Source: Bacillota bacterium (GTDB lineage: Bacteria; Bacillota; Clostridia; Christensenellales; Christensenellaceae). From it: a DNA stretch of 64,000 nt. Shown here one piece after another: positions 1 to 8,391 of this stretch (positions are counted from its first letter, which is position 1; each line of letters opens with the position of its first letter). The stretch is taken from positions 1 through 64,000 of the forward strand of contig JAEWMJ010000002.1 in the NCBI GenBank assembly GCA_023393165.1, given 5' to 3'. The translations under genes and the position numbers were made by a program. The notes beneath the pieces are model-generated. The model was not told where the DNA came from. It saw nothing but the letters and a program-made list of their open reading frames with translations, and searched no databases.

Positions 1-108
1 GTATATGCCCACGTCCTCGCCCATCAGGAACACGTTCTCATCCCGCCGCATTTCCTCGCACATCGCTTCTTTTATTGCCTGTGCATATGTTATTTCTCTT
101 GTTTCCAT
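1..108 (-). CDS. TPP-dependent 2-oxoacid dehydrogenase E1 beta subunit (partial)
   Basis: Only the first 36 codons lie in the window; the gene runs off the left edge. The N-terminus (METREITYAQAIKEAM, then a GEDVG motif) is typical of the beta subunit of pyruvate/acetoin/branched-chain E1 enzymes, where the GEDV segment lies near the thiamine pyrophosphate site. It follows the alpha subunit gene by 20 bp on the same strand, so the two should form one alpha2beta2 E1 enzyme. Which oxoacid is used cannot be told from this fragment, and no E2 or E3 gene is visible. Confidence 0.85.
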   Translation of the reverse strand, partial: METREITYAQAIKEAMCEEMRRDENVFLMGEDVGIY

Positions 109-128
109 GAGTCATTTACCTCCTTGCC

Positions 129-1088
129 TTATGCGTACACGTCGTCCAGTATGGTATCCAAAGATGGATAAGGGCTTTCCTGGGCAAATTCGACCGCTTT
201 TTCAATCATATCCGTCGCCTTTTTATCCAGCCCGTCCAATTCCTCTGAGGTTGCGTATTTATTTTGGATCATATAATCGCGCATCCGCAAAATCGGATCT
301 TTCAGTTTCCATTCCGCCAGTTCCTGTTTGGTGCGGTACACACAGGCGTCGCTTTTGGAATGTCCCATATGACGATATGTCTCGCACACAAGCAGCATTG
401 GCCCGTTATTTTTGACGTACTCTTTTGCCTTCAGCGTTTCGCGGTATACCGCGACCGCGTCGTTTCCATCGACCGTTTTCCCCGGTATGCCGTAAGAAAC
501 GGCCCTCTGGGACAGATCGGAAATATTGACGCTTTTTTTAACGGAGGTGGACATACCGTACTGATTGTTCTCGCATACAAACAGTACGGGCAGCTTCCAT
601 ATGGAAGCGAGATTGATCGATTCATGGAAACTGCCCTCGTTGGTGGATCCGTCTCCGAAGAAGCATACTACGATCCTGTCTATCTTTTTCATTTGCGTTG
701 TCAGCGCGGCGCCAACTGCTATCGGCTGGCCGCCGCCTACTACACCGTTCGCCCCCAAATTGCCACTCTCCAGGTCGGCAATATGCATGGAGCCGCCTTT
801 CCCCTTGCAGTAACCGGTTTCCTTTCCCAAAAGCTCCGCCATCATTTTGTTCAAATCGATCCCCTTGCTGATGCAGTGCCCGTGCCCCCGGTGTGTGGAC
901 GTCATGATATCGCATTCGTCCAGCGCAGCGCAGACGCCTGCGGCTGTCGCTTCCTCGCCCGCATACAAATGCGTTGTCCCATGGACCATGCCCATAGAAA
1001 AAAAGTATGCGACCTTTTCTTCAAATTTGCGCGTCAGGAACATGTTGAGCTGCATTTTCCATAAGAGTTCCTTTGAAATGTTTTTCAT
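129..1088 (-). CDS. TPP-dependent 2-oxoacid (pyruvate/acetoin-type) dehydrogenase E1 alpha subunit
   Basis: The product has 319 residues, normal for an E1 alpha chain. The thiamine pyrophosphate motif is intact: GDG at residues 145-147 and NN at 174-175, with the usual spacing. The RGHGH segment near residue 67 and the KGKGGSMH segment near 95 are also family hallmarks. It catalyses oxidative decarboxylation of a 2-oxoacid, or acetoin cleavage, together with the beta subunit downstream. I chose the ATG at 1088, which has a GGTGA site, over an upstream ATG four codons earlier. It is the second-last visible gene of a sugar operon. A link to carbon flow after the pentose pathway is inference. 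Confidence 0.88.
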   Translation of the reverse strand: MKNISKELLWKMQLNMFLTRKFEEKVAYFFSMGMVHGTTHLYAGEEATAAGVCAALDECDIMTSTHRGHGHCISKGIDLNKMMAELLGKETGYCKGKGGSMHIADLESGNLGANGVVGGGQPIAVGAALTTQMKKIDRIVVCFFGDGSTNEGSFHESINLASIWKLPVLFVCENNQYGMSTSVKKSVNISDLSQRAVSYGIPGKTVDGNDAVAVYRETLKAKEYVKNNGPMLLVCETYRHMGHSKSDACVYRTKQELAEWKLKDPILRMRDYMIQNKYATSEELDGLDKKATDMIEKAVEFAQESPYPSLDTILDDVYA

Positions 1089-1245
1089 GTAAATCACCAA
1101 CTTTTATATAATTTTGAAAATATTACTTTATACAACGTCCGATCGTTTGCCCTGCCTTGCAAAGGCAGCACAAAAGACAGCCATAAAAGCCGCCTGCCGG
1201 CTGTTATGCGCGCTTCCTGGCATTTGGAGTATTTATCGTGTCAGC

Positions 1246-2778
1246 CTAATGTGCGATCAGTTTCCACTGTTCCCATAGTTTTTCCATATTCCCTACCAAC
1301 TTTTTGTACAGTTCATACTTTTTGCGGTAAATAGCTTTCTTTTCAGCATTGGGCTGGCAGATATATTTTATTTTTACAAATCTCAGTACAGCCTCCTCGT
1401 AATTTTCTATTGCGCCTGTGCCGACCGCAGCGCACATGGCTACGCCCATAGTACCCAGTTCTTTTGCATCCGAAACCTCGATCGGCAGTTGCAGTACGTC
1501 TGCAAAAATTTGTACCCATTCCTTAGACCTCGAAGCGCCGCCCGATATTCGTACCGCTTTTGGCATGCTTTCCCGGAACCCCAAAAGCTTTTCTATATGC
1601 ATCATCGCAGAAAAAACAACGCCCTCATAAATCGCCCTCAGCAAATGCGCTTTTTCATGGTAATAACTCAGGCCCATAAAGCACGACTTTGCATCGGCGT
1701 CCACATTTGTTCCATATAGGAAAGGAAGAAAAATAACGGAACAGTCTTCGGGCTGCACGCTTCCAACCAGTTCGTTGCATAGCTGGTAGATGTTCCAACC
1801 CTCTCGTGTTGCCTCTTCCACTTCCTTCGCCATGATTTTGCGGACGAACCACTCCAGGTTGCTGGCTGAAGTCATGCTGCCTTCCATGATAAGAAACAGG
1901 TCATTCATAGCGTACAGAGATGTCATCAACAAATCCTTATGTATAATGGGCGTCCTGGATAAGTATAAGTTTATGGACCATGTGCCGGTGGTGACGCTTA
2001 ATTTGTCTTCATCTATCACGCCGGTCGCCAGCGGGCAGGCGCAAAAGTCCACCATCCCTCCCATGACAGGCGTCCCCTCCATAAGACCGGTAAGGCCTGC
2101 AACTTCTTTTGTGATCCCTCCGCATATTTCATAGGAAAGGCGGATAGGAGGCAGGAGGCGTTTATACTCGGCAAGCCCGAATAATCTTAATACCTCGTCA
2201 TCGTACTCCTTGGTCTGCAGGTTCACCAGATTGGTAGCCGACATGCTGGTAATCTCGCCATATGCTTCGCCCGTTAGCCTGAACCGTACATAATCCGTAC
2301 AGGGAAAGGCATATTGCGAGCGAGCCAGCGTCTCTTTTTCATTTTCTCTGAACCAGGCCAGTAAAGGCGAAAGCTGCCCGGCCCAGATATTCTGATTGGT
2401 TATTGGTAAAACCTTGTCAAATACCCCCGTTTTGTACCATTGCCTGACAATGCCGGCAGAACGGGTGTCTGTAGAAATGACGCCCTGGTATGTCGGTTTC
2501 CCGTCAAATCCCACCAAATACAGCCCGTTTCCGTGGCCGGATACAGCCAGGCCTTTTATATCGGCCGGATCGATGGCGGATTTTGCAAGCACTTCTTTTA
2601 TACAGCGGATATTTGCCATGAACAGCTCGTCCGAATCGCGCTCCACACAATTCATCTTGGGAATATGGGGCTCAACAGAAATACTTGAAACCGCAATTTC
2701 TTTGCCTTCCACGTCAAACAAGCCTGCTTTTGTCACACTTCCCCCGTTGTCTAAACCGATGAAATACTCTTTTTTCAT
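1246..2778 (-). CDS. FGGY-family carbohydrate kinase, probable L-xylulokinase type
   Basis: The 510-residue protein has the two actin-like ATPase folds of FGGY kinases. The first phosphate motif (GLDNGGSVTKAG) starts at residue 8 and the catalytic Asp is probably D244 in GGMVDFCACP. It phosphorylates a ketose or polyol with ATP. A GGAGGG ribosome site 7 bases upstream supports the ATG at 2778. A longer start at 2808 would overlap the previous stop (ATGA) but has no obvious site. The genes just upstream are a UlaE-type 3-epimerase and a class II 4-epimerase/aldolase, the same trio as E. coli lyxK/sgb and ula genes, so L-xylulose is the leading substrate by context. Confidence 0.85.
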   Translation of the reverse strand: MKKEYFIGLDNGGSVTKAGLFDVEGKEIAVSSISVEPHIPKMNCVERDSDELFMANIRCIKEVLAKSAIDPADIKGLAVSGHGNGLYLVGFDGKPTYQGVISTDTRSAGIVRQWYKTGVFDKVLPITNQNIWAGQLSPLLAWFRENEKETLARSQYAFPCTDYVRFRLTGEAYGEITSMSATNLVNLQTKEYDDEVLRLFGLAEYKRLLPPIRLSYEICGGITKEVAGLTGLMEGTPVMGGMVDFCACPLATGVIDEDKLSVTTGTWSINLYLSRTPIIHKDLLMTSLYAMNDLFLIMEGSMTSASNLEWFVRKIMAKEVEEATREGWNIYQLCNELVGSVQPEDCSVIFLPFLYGTNVDADAKSCFMGLSYYHEKAHLLRAIYEGVVFSAMMHIEKLLGFRESMPKAVRISGGASRSKEWVQIFADVLQLPIEVSDAKELGTMGVAMCAAVGTGAIENYEEAVLRFVKIKYICQPNAEKKAIYRKKYELYKKLVGNMEKLWEQWKLIAH

Positions 2779-2804
2779 TTCTGTACCCTCCGTTTTGATG
2801 AGAC

Positions 2805-3665
2805 TCATGAGCCGCTCATGGCTTTGGCCATCATTTCTTTCAGGAACCGTCTTGCATTCTCCAGCGTACTGTAATAGTCCGGATTGTCATCCGTCCACAT
2901 TTCCGCTACAAACAGCCCGGCGTACCCCGTTTCATACAGCAGCCGAAAGAAAGATTCAAAATCAACTATCCCCTCACCATAAGGTACACGGCGTATTTCC
3001 CCTCTCTTTGCATCTTTCAGATGCACGGCAGCAATATGCCCCGAACCGGATAGGATATCCTTCATTATATCGTCTTTCGACATTCCCGCTGCCGTCAGGT
3101 TGCCGATATCAGGGTATACCTGGAGCCACGGGGAGTTCACGATCCCTACATATTTCATAGCTTTTTGGACCGAATTGACAAAGTCGGTATCCATCGTTTC
3201 AAAAGCCAGAGTAACAGCATTCAGGGCAGCAAATCTCGTTACATCCCGCAGCCCTTCAAAGAAAAGGTGCGCCGTGTTTTCATTTCTTTCCCCGTAAAAC
3301 TCATCGTAACTGGCCAATTGGATAACCCTGATCCCCATCTCGACAGAAAAACGGATCGCGTCTTTAATGAGTTCTATGCCTTTTTGTCTTTTTTGAGGAT
3401 CTTCGCTGCCGATGGTAAATTTTCTATTTGCACTCAAGCACATGGTCAGTATGCGAACGCCAGTTTTATTCATTGCCCTCAACATTTCAATTTTTTGGCT
3501 TTGGGGCCAGGTAAGCCTGTCAACCTTTTCCTCGGTTTCATCAATGCTGATTTCTAAAAAATCGTAGCCCAAGCTCTTTACAGCGAAGAGTTTTTCTTCC
3601 CAGGAAAGATAAGATGGAAGGGCTTTTTCATATATGCCCAGTTTGCAATCCAATATACTTTTCAA
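2805..3665 (-). CDS. ulaE: L-xylulose-5-phosphate 3-epimerase (UlaE/SgbU family)
   Basis: This 286-residue TIM-barrel protein resembles E. coli UlaE and SgbU along its length. Shared features include LGIYEKALP at the N-terminus, a VDRLTW-like loop, GIRVIQLASYD, YPDIGNL, AVHLKDAK and the VPYGEGIVDF loop. The likely metal ligands are the Glu of AFETMD, the Asp of YPDIGN, the His of AVHLKD and the Glu of VAEMW. The reaction is L-xylulose-5-P to L-ribulose-5-P. It sits between a class II 4-epimerase/aldolase and an FGGY kinase and nearly touches the latter. The symbol rests on recognised similarity; substrate specificity is inferred. Confidence 0.85.
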   Translation of the reverse strand: MKSILDCKLGIYEKALPSYLSWEEKLFAVKSLGYDFLEISIDETEEKVDRLTWPQSQKIEMLRAMNKTGVRILTMCLSANRKFTIGSEDPQKRQKGIELIKDAIRFSVEMGIRVIQLASYDEFYGERNENTAHLFFEGLRDVTRFAALNAVTLAFETMDTDFVNSVQKAMKYVGIVNSPWLQVYPDIGNLTAAGMSKDDIMKDILSGSGHIAAVHLKDAKRGEIRRVPYGEGIVDFESFFRLLYETGYAGLFVAEMWTDDNPDYYSTLENARRFLKEMMAKAMSGS

Positions 3666-3707
3666 GTTAATTTACCCACCTTACAAGCTTTTTAGCTGAA
3701 TACCCGG

Positions 3708-4346
3708 CTATTTCTGGCCGTAATTCATAAATATTTCGACAGCAAGACGATTTTGCTCCTCATTCATCAAGACTGGGTTTCCGGCAGCTTTTGCAACAAG
3801 ATATGTCTTTGCAGCCGTTTCCATGTACACCGCGGCATACAGCGCTTCTTTTAAATTTGCGCCTATGGTCACGACGCCGTGATGCTTTAAAATGACCGCC
3901 CTTTTCCCCTTGGCGTATTCAACCGTTTGTATCCCCATTTCCAGGCTTCCCGGCGAGCTGTACGGCGCAACATTCACCTCGCCCAGTGTTACATTGGAAA
4001 GCGTAGTAACCGCAACGGGCAGCGTATCCGCGATCAATCCCGCAGCCGTTGCATAAACCTGGTGGGTATGGATAATCGCGTTCACTTCAGGCATATGCCT
4101 GTAAATATACTGCAAGGCAATGGTATCCACCGACGGCCTTCTTGTACCTTCAATAATATTATCATCACGGTCAAAAACGATCAGGTCGTCCTCCACCATT
4201 GTGTCATAATACATTCCGGAAGGCGTAACGATATAATCTCCGTTCTCCTTTCTTACGCTTACGTTTCCGCCGGACAAAGCGATCAGCTCGTTCTCTTTCA
4301 GTTCCAGCGCCGCCTTAATAATTGCTTTTTTATCCTCGCTATACAT
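3708..4346 (-). CDS. Class II aldolase/epimerase, probable L-ribulose-5-phosphate 4-epimerase
   Basis: The 212-residue protein has the zinc-binding class II fold: GGNVSVR near residue 26, the zinc His pair in IIHTHQ and a third His in KHHGVV. At the position where FucA has its catalytic Glu (SSE), this protein has Asp in PSVDT, as AraD does. That favours the 4-epimerase over an aldolase. The AraD Asp120 region is not clearly conserved, so the call stays open. The ATG at 4346 has a GGAGAGGG site; an upstream in-frame start would add 16 residues. Its partners (UlaE-type epimerase, FGGY kinase) suggest conversion of L-ribulose-5-P to D-xylulose-5-P. Confidence 0.75.
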   Translation of the reverse strand: MYSEDKKAIIKAALELKENELIALSGGNVSVRKENGDYIVTPSGMYYDTMVEDDLIVFDRDDNIIEGTRRPSVDTIALQYIYRHMPEVNAIIHTHQVYATAAGLIADTLPVAVTTLSNVTLGEVNVAPYSSPGSLEMGIQTVEYAKGKRAVILKHHGVVTIGANLKEALYAAVYMETAAKTYLVAKAAGNPVLMNEEQNRLAVEIFMNYGQK

Positions 4347-4407
4347 ATTTCCCTCTCCTATCGTAAACTTTATAAATATTGAAATTAAAATCAAAATAAT
4401 GTAAAAT

Positions 4408-4445
4408 GGTAAACGAAGCAGATTAAACTAGCACAAACCGTTTAC
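4408..4445. promoter_or_regulatory. Inverted repeat upstream of the aldolase/epimerase gene (candidate operator)
   Basis: GTAAACG (4409-4415) and CGTTTAC (4439-4445) face each other in the leader of the 4346-start gene, between the terminator at 4469-4500 and the start codon. A regulator site is plausible but untested. Confidence 0.35.
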
Positions 4446-4468
4446 TCTTCTTCAAGTGTTATAGGACG

Positions 4469-4500
4469 AACAAAAAGGGTGTTGCCGCATCCTTTTTGTT
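4469..4500. terminator. Bidirectional intrinsic terminator after the dehydrogenase gene
   Basis: A 10-bp perfect stem (AACAAAAAGG / CCTTTTTGTT) surrounds a 12-base loop, 67 bp beyond the stop of the dehydrogenase at 4567. It probably splits system A into a transport/dehydrogenase unit and a downstream catabolic unit. Confidence 0.65.
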
Positions 4501-4566
4501 TGCTGCGGGATCCCCAAATCTTCAAAACTTAGGGTATAGTTTAGTTGGGAATTCCCCGCCGTCATA

Positions 4567-5628
4567 TTATTCTTCGGGATAAAGAATGATCTTGATCGCT
4601 TTTTTATTCCTGACCAGGTCAAATGCTTCCCTGAAATCGAATATTCCCATTTTGTGTGAGATCATGGATTTCATATCGATGCTTCCCGCTAAAATCAGGT
4701 TCATGGAATTCCTCCATGAAATCCAGTTGTACCCGAAATGCCCCTTTATCGAAATCCCCTTATTCACCGCAATATCCAGCGAATAGTTGACCGGCCGGCT
4801 GTCATAGCCGATTTTAACGATCTGTCCCGCAGGTCTTGTGATATCCAGCGCCTGCAGCAGAACCTGATTCAGCCCCGCGCAATCTGCTGTCAAAACAACT
4901 TCTTCCCTTCCGGTAATCTCGCTTACCCGTTGTTTTACATCCTCCTTATCCGCAACGACGACATCCGTCGCACCAAGCTTCCGCGCCAGCTTAAAACGTT
5001 CTTCATCCTCAGACAAGCCGATGGCGATTATCTTGCTTGCACCGGAAACACGCATCGCCTGAATCGCAAACAACCCAAGAGGGCCCACGCCGAAAACAGC
5101 GCCAAAGTCCCCTGGCATTATGCGGGATTCCTGCACAACGGCCATATATCCGTTACAGCAGGGATCCAGGATAGCAGCCTCCTCAAAGCTTATCCCTTCC
5201 GGTATGCGCATCAGGCTCTGCGGAAAGGTTTTGAGCGTTTCGCCCAATATTTTAACATACTTAGTAAAACCGCCGTCCATGCCATACCCAAGTCCCAGGC
5301 GTTCGCTGCAATAAAGGAAATTTGACTGCCCGCAGGCATAGCATTTTCCGCACACCTTTCCTGTATTATCTGAAACGACGCGGTCCCCTGGTTCCCAATC
5401 CTTCACATTCTTTCCCACGCGCGCCACAACGCCCGAAAACTCGTGCCCAAGGATAACGGGCGGTCTTAACAGTTCTTCATGTCCCCCGTTGTCAAAGGCA
5501 ATGTCCGTTCCGCAAACACCCGCCGCTTTTACTTCCAGCAGCACATCGTTTTCGCCAATCTGGGGAACGGCAACGTCTCGGATCTCAGTTTCGCCTTTTC
5601 CGAAACCATATTTCACAATCGCTTTCAT
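4567..5628 (-). CDS. Zinc-dependent alcohol/polyol dehydrogenase (MDR family)
   Basis: The 353-residue protein is a medium-chain dehydrogenase. The catalytic zinc ligands are C39 in GVCGTD and H62-E63 in LGHEF. The structural zinc lobe is present as C-x2-C-x2-C-x7-C around residues 92-108. A Rossmann GxGxxG motif (FGVGPLG) follows near residue 178. Relatives oxidise polyols such as sorbitol or L-arabitol, or L-threonine, with NAD(P). In this operon it most likely turns an imported pentitol into a ketopentose for the kinase downstream. It is 19 bp from the cupin gene. The exact polyol is unknown. Confidence 0.85.
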   Translation of the reverse strand: MKAIVKYGFGKGETEIRDVAVPQIGENDVLLEVKAAGVCGTDIAFDNGGHEELLRPPVILGHEFSGVVARVGKNVKDWEPGDRVVSDNTGKVCGKCYACGQSNFLYCSERLGLGYGMDGGFTKYVKILGETLKTFPQSLMRIPEGISFEEAAILDPCCNGYMAVVQESRIMPGDFGAVFGVGPLGLFAIQAMRVSGASKIIAIGLSEDEERFKLARKLGATDVVVADKEDVKQRVSEITGREEVVLTADCAGLNQVLLQALDITRPAGQIVKIGYDSRPVNYSLDIAVNKGISIKGHFGYNWISWRNSMNLILAGSIDMKSMISHKMGIFDFREAFDLVRNKKAIKIILYPEE

Positions 5629-5647
5629 GTCATCCTCCGATTATTAT

Positions 5648-6124
5648 CTAACTCTCACTAAAATACCTGTTTGGAATCCTAACACATTCATCCACTTGCC
5701 TGTTTGTCCTTAAATCTTTCACTTCCTCCTTACTAAGCAATTGATATTTGTCTCTCTCACAACTTACCATACACAAAAAGCCAAAAGGATTATCAGACGT
5801 ATTTATAAACTGATGCGGCTTCCATTCGGAAATGATAAAACAATCAAACGGTTTCGCATCATATACATTTTTATCAACGATCACTTTTCCAGACCCGCGC
5901 AGTATAAACACAATGTGCGTATGCCGGTGCTTCTCAAGTGTTGTAAATCCCTCCTTGCCGCATTCAAAATATCTCACTTCAAAACTCACTCCATCAGCCG
6001 CAGAAACAATATTTTGCCGTTTTACATTCCGGAACGTAGCAGACTCCGCCATGGACTTGTATTCTATCAAGCGAACCTTATCCCAGACATATTTGCTGCA
6101 TTCCAGCCGTTCCCTGCGATTCAT
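5648..6124 (-). CDS. Cupin-domain protein
   Basis: The 158-residue protein holds one cupin barrel at about residues 40-120. The first cupin motif is seen as EKHRHTH followed by a G-S-G-K strand, and the second as a proline-histidine segment (WKPHQFIN). Metal binding by these His residues is likely. Cupins in sugar operons may be isomerases, lyxose-isomerase-like enzymes or ligand sensors; nothing here decides among them. A GAGGAG site lies 8 bases before the ATG. The gene lies between the binding protein and the dehydrogenase of system A. Confidence 0.7.
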   Translation of the reverse strand: MNRRERLECSKYVWDKVRLIEYKSMAESATFRNVKRQNIVSAADGVSFEVRYFECGKEGFTTLEKHRHTHIVFILRGSGKVIVDKNVYDAKPFDCFIISEWKPHQFINTSDNPFGFLCMVSCERDKYQLLSKEEVKDLRTNRQVDECVRIPNRYFSES

Positions 6125-6221
6125 TATTCATTCTCCTCAAATCTATCATAACGTGTATTTTAAACTCACACCCGGTAGCTCCTAAATAAACCAGCCAATT
6201 CAAAGCTATTCCTTTTTATTG

Positions 6222-6253
6222 AGCGGCCCCGGCCATACAGTGCCGGGGCCGCT
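6222..6253. repeat. GC-rich hairpin after binding-protein gene A
   Basis: A 12-bp perfect stem (AGCGGCCCCGGC with its complement) lies 12 bp after the stop of the binding-protein gene. Read on the minus strand it is not followed by a T-run, so it looks more like an mRNA 3'-end stabiliser or processing hairpin than a terminator. The gene beyond it (cupin) is on the same strand. Confidence 0.7.
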
Positions 6254-6264
6254 GTTTTTATTTT

Positions 6265-7299
6265 TTACTTGTTGAATGCATCCAGGTAGGGCTGCACATT
6301 GTCCTTTGTCACACCTATCATATCGATATAGGTTTCTTTCTCATCCAGGGTTTGGCCTTTCGCTAAAGCAAGCGCTTTATCGAATGCCAGTCCGCCTTCC
6401 AGTTCGGCATCCTGGAATACAGTGTATTCCTGCCTGCCGTCTTTGATTGCCTGACAAGCGTCTTTGATTGCGTCTATGCCTGTCACGATTACTTTGTCAT
6501 TCATACCTACTGCCTCCAGCGCCTGGATCGCGCCCAGCGCCATTTCGTCGTTATGGCAGATTACCGCGTCAATTTGATCGCCATAGTCCTGAATATAGTT
6601 TTCCATCAGCTCAAGAGCGCCATCTCTTGTCCATCCGGCTGTTTTTATTGCAAGAGCTTTTACATTAGGATACTTTTCCAGCATGTTTTCAAGACCCTGT
6701 CTTCTGTCAAGCATTGCGTAGTAGCCTTCAGCGCCTTCCAGTATGATACAGTTGAAGGAATCGCCAAGCTGGTCGGCAACATACTGGAACATCATCTCGC
6801 CTGCTTTTACATCATCCGGGCCGGCATAGGCATCAATTTCGGCATCAACGCGCATATTAACGCCGATATACGGAATTCCCGCTTCTTTGGCGGCTTCAAC
6901 ACCCTGTACCATGGAGGCGGCGTCGCAGGGGGCAATGATCATAGCGTCCACACCTTTAGTGATAAACTCATCCACATGTCCGAGCTGTACTACCGGATCC
7001 CATTTTGCATCGCGAACAAGCAGCTCTACGCCTGCGGCATCCGCTTTCTCCTGCATTGCTTCCGTCATGAGCGTTGCAAATTCAGAGAGCCAGTACACGG
7101 AATATCCAATGGTAAGCTTCTCTCCATCGGCCGGTGCGGCAGCTTCGCTTGCAGCCTGGGTCGCCTCTTGGGTTGCCGCCTCAGAAGCAGCTCCAGTTGC
7201 AGATTCTGTGGCAGGATTCGATGGAGCACATCCCACCAGGCCGTAGGCAGCAAATGCCACGACCAATAACATTACAACCAGTACTTTCATTTTTTTCAT
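6265..7299 (-). CDS. Sugar ABC transporter substrate-binding lipoprotein (RbsB-like, system A)
   Basis: The 344-residue precursor starts with a lysine-containing n-region, a hydrophobic stretch and the lipobox LVGC with Cys24, so the mature protein should be lipid-anchored outside the membrane. A short Ala/Glu/Ser-rich linker precedes a type I periplasmic-binding fold (about residues 50-340) with YSVYWLSEFA at its start and hinge segments such as CHNDEMALGA. It captures a sugar or polyol for the permease and ATPase genes upstream. AGGAGG lies 7 bases before the ATG. A GC-rich hairpin follows the gene. Confidence 0.9.
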   Translation of the reverse strand: MKKMKVLVVMLLVVAFAAYGLVGCAPSNPATESATGAASEAATQEATQAASEAAAPADGEKLTIGYSVYWLSEFATLMTEAMQEKADAAGVELLVRDAKWDPVVQLGHVDEFITKGVDAMIIAPCDAASMVQGVEAAKEAGIPYIGVNMRVDAEIDAYAGPDDVKAGEMMFQYVADQLGDSFNCIILEGAEGYYAMLDRRQGLENMLEKYPNVKALAIKTAGWTRDGALELMENYIQDYGDQIDAVICHNDEMALGAIQALEAVGMNDKVIVTGIDAIKDACQAIKDGRQEYTVFQDAELEGGLAFDKALALAKGQTLDEKETYIDMIGVTKDNVQPYLDAFNK

Positions 7300-7390
7300 T
7301 CCTATACCTCCTCTTATAATTTGTTAAGTTTTATTAACTTAACCATGTTATAGGACATTTATTAAATTTAGAAACCTCTAAAATAATTTA

Positions 7391-8371
7391 TCATTGTTCC
7401 TGCTTGTTTTTCATGGAATCGATCAATACCGCCAGGATGATTATAATACCCTTTATTATTTGCTGCGGATAAGACGCTACATTCAAAAGATCCATTCCGT
7501 TATTGATAAACCCGATAATCAGCACGCCCGTCAACGTTCCCAGCATGCTGCCCGATCCTCCCATCAGGCTTGTCCCGCCGATAACCACGGCTGCTATCGC
7601 ATCCATTTCATAGCCCTGCGCAACCTGCGGCAGGCCTGCACTCAGCCTGGAGGTCAGCACTACGGAAGCAACCCCGGTAAAGAAACCGGCAAGCACATAT
7701 GCAAAGAACTTTACAAACCTGATGTTGATACCTGAGGCACGTGCAGCCTGTTCGTTGCCGCCCACCGCATAAATGTAACGGCCAAAGGGAACGTATTTTA
7801 AAAGTACTATTGTGGAAATCACCACGGCGGCCAGTATCCATACGGGAATCGGGATTCCCAAGAGATCTCCTTTGCCGATTACCAAAAAGGCTTTGTGAAC
7901 ACCCGATACCGGCTTACCGTCGCTGAATGTAAATGCAAGTCCGCGTGCAATCGTCATCATGGCCAGCGTCATGATAAAGGGTGCAAGGTTGAAAACCGAA
8001 ATAAAGAACCCGGTAATGCATCCAAGACCCGTAGCGATCGCTATGGCCACAATAATGCTCACCCACCAGGCGGTGTTTGCTTCGTTGGCGATCAGGGCGG
8101 CAACAACGCTGGAGAGGGCAACAACCGCTCCAACACTGAGTTCAATGCCTCCAGTTAAAATAACCAGTGTCATTCCTGTTGCGATAATGCCGTTGATGCT
8201 TATCTGCCGAAGCACATTCATCAGATTCGTCGGTTTCAGAAACGAATCGGAAGCAAATGCAAAGAATATAAATATAATCAGCAAAACAATCAGTGTATTG
8301 TATTTGATTAATATGTTCTTCACATTCCCTCTTCCGGATTTGTCTAGCGATTTTGAATTCAGTCCACTCAT
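7391..8371 (-). CDS. Sugar ABC transporter permease (RbsC-like, system A)
   Basis: A polytopic membrane protein of 326 residues with about eight to ten hydrophobic helices and the RbsC-family hallmark ELSVGAVVALSS near residue 75 plus GYEMDAIAAVVIGGTSLMGG near residue 250. It forms the channel for the ATPase encoded just upstream. Start choice: the ATG at 8371 has GGAGG 8 bases upstream; that site overlaps a possible earlier ATG at 8386. It starts 20 bp after the ATPase stop. Confidence 0.9.
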   Translation of the reverse strand: MSGLNSKSLDKSGRGNVKNILIKYNTLIVLLIIFIFFAFASDSFLKPTNLMNVLRQISINGIIATGMTLVILTGGIELSVGAVVALSSVVAALIANEANTAWWVSIIVAIAIATGLGCITGFFISVFNLAPFIMTLAMMTIARGLAFTFSDGKPVSGVHKAFLVIGKGDLLGIPIPVWILAAVVISTIVLLKYVPFGRYIYAVGGNEQAARASGINIRFVKFFAYVLAGFFTGVASVVLTSRLSAGLPQVAQGYEMDAIAAVVIGGTSLMGGSGSMLGTLTGVLIIGFINNGMDLLNVASYPQQIIKGIIIILAVLIDSMKNKQEQ

Positions 8372-8391
8372 TTTTTTATCCTCCATGCCAA

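Noticed and set aside
264..1064. 266-codon plus-strand frame opposite E1 alpha
   Set aside because: Antisense shadow; E1 alpha on the minus strand has clear TPP motifs.
2396..3160. 254-codon plus-strand frame
   Set aside because: It lies across the antisense of two well-recognised genes (FGGY kinase and UlaE-type epimerase) and has no family features.
6222..6253. Intrinsic terminator after binding protein A
   Set aside because: The T-run is on the wrong side for the minus-strand genes; treated as a 3' hairpin instead.
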